Shown: in pieces, positions 40,752 to 46,357 of the stretch
Layout: the number at the start of each line of letters is the position of its first letter
How positions within the stretch are numbered: position 1 is the stretch's first letter
The notes under the pieces: model-generated
Seen by the model: the letters and a program-made list of their open reading frames with translations, nothing else
The model's database searches: none
Told to the model about the DNA's origin: nothing
Assembly: GCF_014650755.1 (NCBI RefSeq)
Contig: NZ_BMVO01000033.1
Coordinates: forward strand, 1 to 46,357
DNA length: 46,357 bases
From: Streptomyces chryseus
GTDB lineage: Bacteria > Actinomycetota > Actinomycetes > Streptomycetales > Streptomycetaceae
Direction: 5' to 3'
Translations under genes and position numbers: made by a program

Positions 40752-41309
40752 TCAGCCGTCGTCTTCCGCGATCGCCCACGAGGGACGGGTGGGCGAGGGA
40801 GGCCGGTGCCGCGGGAGGCCCGTCGTACCGCTGACGCTTGTCCTGTCGACGCCGGAGGCCGGTGCGCTGGGCGGGGGCAGTGGGCCGAGGGCCGGCCAGG
40901 GCCGGTAGGCGTCGGGAGCGCGGGGCGGGGCGAGGCGGGAGATCTCGTCGTGGGACAGGCCGAGCAGCCGGCCGGCGTCACTCTGGCTGACGCGCCAGTC
41001 CTGGACCAGGGTCCGGGCGGCGACGGCGAGGACGTGGTGTTCGGCGCCACCGTCCGTGGCGCGGTGCGCTTTCCTTCTCCGTACGCCGCGCTGTACGTCG
41101 TGCAGGAGCGCGGCGAACTCGGGTACGACCAGCTCCACGGTGATCGTGGCCGGTCGAAGGCCGTGAGCCCGGGCGACGGCGTCGCGCGCCATCGTCTCGG
41201 CCTCGTCGAGGGTGCGGCACTGGGTGTGGACGGCGGCTTGCGGGATGTCGACGGCCCACCAGCGGCCGATCCTGTGCAACCGCGCTTGGGCCTGGTATCC
41301 GGCACTCAT
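40752..41309 (-). CDS. HicB-like protein with C-terminal helix-turn-helix
   Basis: The 185-residue protein starts at ATG 41309 after GGAGGCTGAGCCC. The N-terminal part (about 1-65: RWWAVDIPQAAVHTQCRTLDEAETMARDAVARAHGL) looks like the HicB partial RNase-H fold. A helical segment follows, then a DNA-binding-like region (DWRVSQSDAGRLLGLSHDEISRLAPP, about 108-133) and a Pro-rich tail. HicB proteins are antitoxins of HicA; no HicA-like gene is nearby, so this is an orphan. The family call is moderate. Confidence 0.7.
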   Translation of the reverse strand: MSAGYQAQARLHRIGRWWAVDIPQAAVHTQCRTLDEAETMARDAVARAHGLRPATITVELVVPEFAALLHDVQRGVRRRKAHRATDGGAEHHVLAVAARTLVQDWRVSQSDAGRLLGLSHDEISRLAPPRAPDAYRPWPALGPLPPPSAPASGVDRTSVSGTTGLPRHRPPSPTRPSWAIAEDDG

Positions 41310-41431
41310 GGGCTCAGCCTCCTTGGGGGTGCGGTGGCGAGGGCTGCGTGGCGCGGGTCGTGAGGGCTGGGTGTGACGCGGTCCTGAGCGTGAAGGAGGC
41401 GGCGGGTGTGGCTCGGGTCGGCCTGCGGTGA

Positions 41432-42334
41432 TCAGCCGAGACACACCCCGATCAGGCACACGTGCGCCGGTGACGTGGGCTCGTCCGCCGGTGCCTGCGG
41501 CAGGAGGCCCACCACGGTGCCGATGACGCCGGGGCGTTCGGCGGAAGCCGGCGCGCTGGTCTCCGGGGCGGGGGCCGAGGGCGGGGTCGGGGCCTGCGGA
41601 CCGTCGGGGTTCGTGGCGCCGGTGGCACCGCCACTGTCGCTGCCACCGCCACCGCCCGCGCCCGTCGCCGGTCCGGGAGCAGCTTCGGCTGCCGTCCCGG
41701 GTGCCGCCGTGGACACGTGCTGCGCCTGCGCGCCTCGGGGCGCGGGTGCGGCGGCCCGGTCCGTGGCGGCGGTGCGGTCCTGGCGGTCCGTCGGCGCGTC
41801 GGGAGATGCGGCGGGGGCGGTGTTGTGCTGCCCGGAGGCCGGGACGTCCGGGCGCGTGGCGCGGTCCTGCGCGCTGCGGGTCTTCGGCTGCTCGGACGGC
41901 GAGTCGCCTGCCGCTGCCCCGGGCGTGGTCGACGCGTTCACCGGCTCCGGCGGCGGGGCGGCCTGGGTGTGCCCGGCGGACGGCCGGGTGGCCGACAGGA
42001 CGGCCACGGTCAGGCCGCCGCCGAAGAGTGCGACGGCGGTCGCGGCCGCTGCCCGACGCCGGTGCTTCCTCCAGCGGGCGAGCTGCCGACGCCGGGCCGC
42101 CCGGCCCCGGCCGGTGGCGGCCGCCCCCGCGAAGCCGCTGGACGACGCGGTGCCCGGAGTGCCTGAGGCGTCCGAGGTGGCCAGGGCTTCCGGCGGGTCC
42201 GGCGTCGCGGTGTCGGTGTGGTGAGCGCCGGGGATCAGGTCGGCGGGCGGGGCGATGTCCGGAGCGTATGCGCCGCATCCGGGACACACGAGAGCGCCGT
42301 TGAGATGCCGGCGGCAGGACGAGCAGTAATCCAT
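41432..42334 (-). CDS. zinc-ribbon membrane protein with low-complexity tail (SCO2400-like)
   Basis: A 300-residue protein starts at ATG 42334 (MDYCSSCRRHLNGALVCPGCGAY), with two CxxC pairs (4/7 and 17/20) forming an N-terminal zinc ribbon. A basic stretch (about 75-97) precedes one hydrophobic segment (about 98-115), then a long Ala/Pro/Thr/Ser-rich tail (about 120-285) ending in AHVCLIGVCLG. The topology suggests an inside zinc ribbon and an outside disordered tail. The domain resembles proteins described as SCO2400-family in Streptomyces; the role is not known. Confidence 0.75.
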   Translation of the reverse strand: MDYCSSCRRHLNGALVCPGCGAYAPDIAPPADLIPGAHHTDTATPDPPEALATSDASGTPGTASSSGFAGAAATGRGRAARRRQLARWRKHRRRAAAATAVALFGGGLTVAVLSATRPSAGHTQAAPPPEPVNASTTPGAAAGDSPSEQPKTRSAQDRATRPDVPASGQHNTAPAASPDAPTDRQDRTAATDRAAAPAPRGAQAQHVSTAAPGTAAEAAPGPATGAGGGGGSDSGGATGATNPDGPQAPTPPSAPAPETSAPASAERPGVIGTVVGLLPQAPADEPTSPAHVCLIGVCLG

Positions 42335-42995
42335 CTGCGATCTTTCTGCTGACTGCGCCCCCAGGGACGCGCGACCTGTTCCAGTTCGCACGCGGGATCG
42401 CACGCGGGATCGAGCGGCGCTCACGCTAGCGGGGCTCGTCGAAGGTGCTGCGCAGTCCTTGTGAGGCTGCTGCGAAGATTTCTTGCCGGGCGGCCTGTGA
42501 CACAGAGTGATCAGAGGCGAGTTCTGTGGCGCGGAGTAACCGGAGAGCAGCCGACGCCGACCGCGACCGCTGCTCCCCCATACGCGCCCTGAGCACCCCG
42601 GGGCACCTGCGCCCAGGACCCACCGGACGACCGCGTACGCCTCCTGCCACCTGCGCCGCCGCCGACCGCCTGCGGTCCACTACCGACCGCCGCCGGGCGA
42701 TGTCCTCCGGCCCGCCCCTGGCCATGGGCCCCCAGCCCCGGAACACCGTCCACGGCCCACCGCCCACGCCTCACCCACGAGGCGGCGGACATGCACCCGT
42801 CAGGAGCCATCCCCATCGGTGACCGTCACGAGGCCCCACGAGCGACCGGGCGGGCGCACCCGCAGTAGAGACGGTTGGGCCCGACTACAGCCCTCAACCC
42901 TCGTCACCGCAGCGCCTCCTGACGGACCAGAGCACTGTGCCGCCGACTGGGCGAACAACGAAGGCCCGCGCAGGCACTCGCGCTAGTGTGCGGGG
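42335..42995. other. gap of about 660 bp without a confident gene
   Basis: The region between the zinc-ribbon and epimerase-like genes has only weak coding signals. A 51-residue frame on the minus strand (42426-42581, MGEQRSRSASAALRLLRATELA...) has helix-like parts but no ribosome-binding site or known motif. Other frames are Pro/Arg-rich. Nothing else is recognised. Confidence 0.5.
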
Positions 42996-43946
42996 GTGAG
43001 CGTTCATGTCGTTGTCGGGTTCGGGCCCGCCGGAGCAGCCACTGCTCGGCTGCTGGCCGCACAGGGCCATTCCGTACGAGTCGTCACCAAGTCGGGCCGC
43101 GGCCCGGAGCCCGGCATCGAACACATCGCACTGGACATGCTGGACACGGCGGACAGTAAGCGGCTGATCGACATCGCGCAGGACGCCACCGCGCTCTACA
43201 GCTGCGGCGCACCGCCCTACCCGCGCTGGGCGAGCGAATGGCCGCCGATGGCGGCTTCGCTCTGCGCGGCGGCCGAGGCGACCGGGGCGGTGCTGGTCAT
43301 GCTGGGCAACCTTTACGGCTACGGTCCGGTGGACGGCCCCATGACCGAAGAAATGCCGCTCGCGGCCACCGGCCCCAAGGGCCGGGTGCGAGCCGCTGTG
43401 TGGGAGCTGGCACGACAACTGCACGAGCTGGGGCGCATCAAGGCGGTCGAACTGCGGGCGTCGGACTTCTTCGGCCCGGGAGTGACTGACGGCGGGCACC
43501 TGGCGGGGCGGGTCGTACCGCGCCTGCTGCGCGGCAAACCGGTCTCCACGCTCGGCGACCCGGACGCCCCGCACAGCTGGAGTTACGTTCCCGACGTGGC
43601 CAGGGCCCTGGTCGAGGTCGCGGGCGACGCACGGGCCTGGGGCCGGGCCTGGCACGTACCGACGGCGCCCCCGCTGTCGACCCGGGAGATGGTCGACCGC
43701 CTTGCCGGACAGGCGGGGACGGGACCGGTCGCGGTACGCAGACTGCCGCCGGCCGTGGTGCGCGTCGCGTCGTTCGTCTCCCCGCTGCTCCGCGAACTGG
43801 ACGAGATCCGTTACCAGTTCGACCGTCCCTTCGTGGTTGATTCCAGCGCGTACGAGGCCCAGTTGACGGTACGAGCGACTCCGGTCGAGGAGCAGATCGA
43901 GGCGACGGTGGCCTGGTGGCGCGATCGGCTGAACACCACCGGGTGA
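42996..43946 (+). CDS. NAD-dependent epimerase/dehydratase-like protein (SDR)
   Basis: The 316-residue Rossmann protein starts at GTG 42996. It has VVVGFGPAGAATARLL (GxGxxG-type variant) at the N-terminus, LYSCGAPPYPRW, GNLYGYGP in place of a classical YxxxK loop, and HSWSYVPDVARALVEVAG near residue 198. The latter matches extended SDR enzymes. The typical YxxxK catalytic pair is not obvious, so the reaction is uncertain. A TAGTGT -10-like box six bases before the GTG suggests a leaderless message. A TetR gene follows 113 bp downstream. Confidence 0.85.
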   Translation: MSVHVVVGFGPAGAATARLLAAQGHSVRVVTKSGRGPEPGIEHIALDMLDTADSKRLIDIAQDATALYSCGAPPYPRWASEWPPMAASLCAAAEATGAVLVMLGNLYGYGPVDGPMTEEMPLAATGPKGRVRAAVWELARQLHELGRIKAVELRASDFFGPGVTDGGHLAGRVVPRLLRGKPVSTLGDPDAPHSWSYVPDVARALVEVAGDARAWGRAWHVPTAPPLSTREMVDRLAGQAGTGPVAVRRLPPAVVRVASFVSPLLRELDEIRYQFDRPFVVDSSAYEAQLTVRATPVEEQIEATVAWWRDRLNTTG

Positions 43947-44059
43947 CCGGTGCCCGTACCGGCTCACGACGCGCTTCGCCTCACACCACACCACTGCCGA
44001 GATCTCACCCAACTCAGCTGCAAGCCAACGCACTTGTGGCTGCCGGTTACGGTTGGAGC

Positions 44060-44806
44060 ATGAACACATTCGGAGCGAGTGCCATGGGCGAGGACTCTGG
44101 TACGGCGGCGGCCATCAAAGTCACCGCACGCCAACTGCTCGGGAAGCTGGGCGCCGGAGGGCTGTCCCTGGACGCCGTCGCGGATGCCGGGGGCTTCGCC
44201 GTAACCGACGTGGAAGCGGTGTTCCCGCACCGGGACGACCTGCTGACCGCGTTGGTCATCGACGCGTACGACGGGTCCGGCGCCGCGATGGAGCAGGCGG
44301 ATCAGCACGCGAGGGACGCCGGCGCTTCGTCGGGCGCGCGGCTTCTGGCGGTCACGCGCGCCCTGCGGCACTGGTCCTTCGACAACCCGGCGGAGTTCAC
44401 CCTGATCTACGGCTCGCCCGTACCGGAGTACCACGCCCCGCCGACCACGGTCCCAGCCGCCTCGCGCACCCCGGCGGTACTGGCCGGCATCGTGCGCTCG
44501 GCCCTGGAATCCGGCGAGCTCACCCCGCCCCGGCGCACGCTCCCCGGCCCACCGCTGCTCCTGCCGCAGGCCGTCGCGCTCTTCGGCGGTGTGCCGGAGG
44601 CCCCGTTCGTGGACCTCGTCGAACGCGGCATGGTGCTGTGGAGCAACATCATCGGCCTCCTGATCTTCCAGGTCTTCAGCCGCACCCACGACAGCGTCCG
44701 TGACGAGTCCGCGTTCTTCGACTACGCGGTAGCGGTATCAGCCGAGGCAGTAGGCCTGACGGTCCGGGCGGACGAACCCTTCGCTCCTACCACCGAGCCC
44801 CGCTGA
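44060..44806 (+). CDS. TetR-family regulator
   Basis: The 248-residue protein starts at ATG 44060 (MNTFGASAMGED); ATG 44084 is an alternative. The N-terminal DNA-binding part is AAAIKVTARQLLGKLGAGGLSLDAVADAGGFAVTDVEAVFPHRDDLLTAL (about 14-65). The C-terminal half is a helical ligand-binding domain with LRHWSFDNPAEFTLIYGSPVPEYHAP (about 98-123). It is on the same strand as the epimerase-like gene and may regulate it. Confidence 0.85.
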   Translation: MNTFGASAMGEDSGTAAAIKVTARQLLGKLGAGGLSLDAVADAGGFAVTDVEAVFPHRDDLLTALVIDAYDGSGAAMEQADQHARDAGASSGARLLAVTRALRHWSFDNPAEFTLIYGSPVPEYHAPPTTVPAASRTPAVLAGIVRSALESGELTPPRRTLPGPPLLLPQAVALFGGVPEAPFVDLVERGMVLWSNIIGLLIFQVFSRTHDSVRDESAFFDYAVAVSAEAVGLTVRADEPFAPTTEPR

Positions 44807-44931
44807 ATCGAGGAGCCACGGCGGCGACCGGTTCGGGATGCCGACGGAGAACCGTCGTGCCACGCTGACCGTGATCGCGCCGCTCCGAGAGTTCGGCTGA
44901 CCGGATGAGTCTGCCACCGTAGGAGTTCGAC

Positions 44932-45378
44932 ATGGCCAGTGACGCCGCCTCCTCCGGAACGGCCCGTGCCACCCCGCGCCCATGGCATGCGCCCACGTCA
45001 GGTACCACCGCCTTCGCAGCCGCACTGATGATGTTCGGTGGCGCGATGTCGATCTTCGAAGGCATCGCGGCCATCGCCAAGGACGATCTGTTCATCGCGA
45101 CGCGCCACTACGTCTTCCAGTTCAGCCTGGCGGGCGAGGGCTGGGTGCACCTCATCCTGGGCATTGTCCTGGTCGCCGCGGGGTGCACCGTGCTCAGCGG
45201 TGCGCTGTGGGCCCGCTTCTTCGGCGTAACAGTGGCGGGGCTCGGCGTGATCGCCAACTTCCTGTGGGTCCCGTACTGCCCCCTGTGGGCCCTGACCTTG
45301 GTCGCCGTCAACGTCTTCATCGTCTGGGCCCTGTGCACCGGCATGCGCAGAGAGGCCGGCGACGGACGGCGGGCGTGA
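44932..45378 (+). CDS. four-helix membrane protein (DUF7144-like)
   Basis: The 148-residue protein has four hydrophobic segments (about 25-47, 62-85, 92-112 and 115-135). FGGAMSIFEGIAAI, HYVFQFSLAGEGWVHLILGIVL and FLWVPYCPLWALTLVAVNVFIVWAL are typical of this actinobacterial membrane family. No catalytic motif is visible, and the function is unknown. TAGGAG precedes ATG 44932. Confidence 0.82.
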   Translation: MASDAASSGTARATPRPWHAPTSGTTAFAAALMMFGGAMSIFEGIAAIAKDDLFIATRHYVFQFSLAGEGWVHLILGIVLVAAGCTVLSGALWARFFGVTVAGLGVIANFLWVPYCPLWALTLVAVNVFIVWALCTGMRREAGDGRRA

Positions 45379-45453
45379 GCGCTCAGGCCGGTCCGGGCGC
45401 AGCACACAGCGGCGGACGCGGCGAGCGCGTGATACTCCCTGCAGCGCACATAC

Positions 45454-45476
45454 GTACACCATTCTGGTACATGTAC
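45454..45476. promoter_or_regulatory. candidate VapBC autoregulatory operator
   Basis: GTACA half-sites at 45454-45458 and 45467-45471, with the palindrome GTACATGTAC at 45467-45476, lie just before the antitoxin start. A TACTAG -10-like box overlaps the palindrome end. Such sites fit an RHH antitoxin. Confidence 0.5.
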
Positions 45477-45488
45477 TAGGGTTGGCGC

Positions 45489-45749
45489 ATGTCGATGAAG
45501 CGCACCAACGTCTACGCCGACCCGGAAGACCTCGCGATCATCAAGGAAGCGGCCAAGCGCCGAGGTATTAGCGAGGCTGAGATCATCAGGCAGGGCATCC
45601 ATCTCGCCGCGATGGCCAACCGGGTGTGGGACGAGCCACTGTTCTCCCGTACCTTCGCCGGCCCTGGGCGCACCCTTCGTCAAGACGAAGTGCGTGACGC
45701 CGTCGCCGACGCCGTCCAGCGCGAGACGGATCCCGGAACCGTCGCGTGA
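45489..45749 (+). CDS. ribbon-helix-helix antitoxin (VapB-like)
   Basis: The 86-residue protein starts MSMKRTNVYADPEDLAIIKEAAKRRGISEAEIIRQGIHLA, a ribbon-helix-helix fold that should bind the operator just upstream. The C-terminal half (FSRTFAGPGRTLRQDEVRDAV) is a flexible toxin-binding tail. The TGA stop overlaps the GTG of the PIN toxin gene by four bases, so the two are translationally coupled and the antitoxin is made first, as in VapBC modules. Confidence 0.87.
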   Translation: MSMKRTNVYADPEDLAIIKEAAKRRGISEAEIIRQGIHLAAMANRVWDEPLFSRTFAGPGRTLRQDEVRDAVADAVQRETDPGTVA

Positions 45750-46189
45750 TCGTCGTCATCGCCGATACGTCCGGCCTGCTGGCCGCCCTCGATTCAACGC
45801 ACCCCGAGGGCGAGGCGGCCCGGGAAGCGATCATGGCCGCCGGGCTGCTCGTCATGTCTCCGTTGCTGTTGGCCGAACTCGATCACGTGGCTGCCCGGGA
45901 ACTCGGCCGTGAGGCCGCGGTGAGTGCGATCGAGGACATCCGGGGCTGGATGCGCCGCGGCCGGGTCTCCGTACCCGAGATCACTGAGGAACGCCTGGGC
46001 GTCGCCCAAGCCGTCCGTGCTCGCTACCTGGGACTCGATCTGGATCTGGCCGACGCGGTGAATGTGGCCCTGGCGGCCGACTACGACACCGACGCGATCC
46101 TCACCCTGGACCGACGCGACTTTCGTGCCGTCCGCCCTCTCGGCCGCCACAAGGCATTCCGAGTACTGCCCGACGACTTGCCCCTCTGA
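45746..46189 (+). CDS. PIN-domain toxin (VapC-like)
   Basis: The 147-residue PIN-domain ribonuclease starts at GTG 45746. The acidic metal residues are present: D7 in VIADTSG, E44 in LLLAELDH, an aspartate near 103 in DLADAVNVAL, and D122 in LTLDRRDF. VapC toxins cut specific RNAs and are neutralised by the paired antitoxin encoded immediately upstream with a four-base overlap. The length and fold are complete, so the toxin appears functional. Confidence 0.88.
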   Translation: MIVVIADTSGLLAALDSTHPEGEAAREAIMAAGLLVMSPLLLAELDHVAARELGREAAVSAIEDIRGWMRRGRVSVPEITEERLGVAQAVRARYLGLDLDLADAVNVALAADYDTDAILTLDRRDFRAVRPLGRHKAFRVLPDDLPL

Positions 46190-46357
46190 CGGGCCGGGGG
46201 CGCCAACTGATGCTTCCCGTGGGGCTGAAGCCCGCAGGAGGGGCTCAGAGGGTGCGCTACGCCTGAGCCGCTCTAGACAACAAAGAAGCCCCGGGCTCGC
46301 GGCGAATTCCAGGGGTCGTTGCAACACAAGTGATCAACTGGCTGTGGCCAGGAGCTT

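Noticed and set aside
42426..42767. 113-residue minus-strand gene
   Set aside because: It is mostly Arg/Gly-rich, with no ribosome-binding site. Only the last 51 residues look protein-like, so it is kept as a note in the gap entry.
43943..43967. Terminator after the epimerase-like gene
   Set aside because: The GTGACCGGT/ACCGGCTCAC stem is short and has a bulge, too weak to list.

Overview
The window looks like chromosomal DNA of a Streptomyces or very close relative. The GC content is high, GTG starts are common, several genes overlap by four bases, and the centre holds chaplin and rodlin genes, which are hallmarks of streptomycete aerial hyphae. A mycothiol-dependent-type isomerase, a FadE5-type acyl-CoA dehydrogenase, an Rpf-type transglycosylase and an NmtR-type metal sensor all fit an actinobacterium. 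No rRNA, tRNA, CRISPR array or intact mobile element was seen.

Layout. 1-8.7 kb: housekeeping genes (SseB-like, FadE5-like acyl-CoA dehydrogenase, a duplicated C-H-C-C protein, M18 aminopeptidase, thioredoxin/NHL protein, nitrilase-family hydrolase, mycothiol-type isomerase). 8.7-12.6 kb: a GntR/FCD regulator overlapping an MFS transporter, then a CPA2 cation/proton antiporter with a separate TrkA_C-type regulatory subunit. 12.7-16.2 kb: small secreted or membrane proteins, a DM13 protein, a MEDS-domain protein overlapping an RsbW-like ATPase, and a VOC protein. 16.4-18.9 kb: a compact carrier protein, ketosynthase and alpha/beta-hydrolase cluster. 18.9-23.4 kb: a cell-surface island with two small secreted proteins, a short chaplin, a sortase-type chaplin with a long repeat stalk, an unassigned secreted protein, and two divergent rodlins, separated by strong hairpin terminators. 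23.4-26.9 kb: metal homeostasis, with an NmtR-type sensor divergent from a P1B-4 metal ATPase and then a CVC-motif ArsR sensor. 26.9-28.5 kb: a membrane endonuclease/phosphatase-family protein and a secreted CAP protein. 28.7-33.3 kb: a partner-switching stress locus (RsbW-like ATPase, SpoIIE-like phosphatase, STAS antagonist, MarR, SigB/SigF-type sigma factor). 33.4-38.2 kb: flavoprotein, Ser/Thr kinase, secreted peptidase-like hydrolase, PP2C phosphatase, and a frameshifted remnant of a class III lanthipeptide synthetase. 38.2-46.2 kb: DUF72 protein, Rpf-LysM protein, ABM-like monooxygenase, HicB-like orphan, zinc-ribbon protein, an epimerase-like protein, TetR regulator, small membrane protein and a VapBC-type toxin-antitoxin pair.

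How it works together. The best-supported system is the hydrophobic coat: chaplins and rodlins assemble into amyloid and rodlet layers on aerial hyphae and spores, and the two rodlin promoters share a sequence arrangement that resembles sigma-BldN promoters. Two separate partner-switching modules suggest stress or developmental sigma control. The least explained parts are the carrier protein/ketosynthase/hydrolase mini-cluster, the unknown secreted protein inside the chaplin-rodlin island, the SpoIIE-like protein lacking a usual acidic metal ligand, and a perfect 13-bp inverted repeat that covers the start of an ArsR gene.
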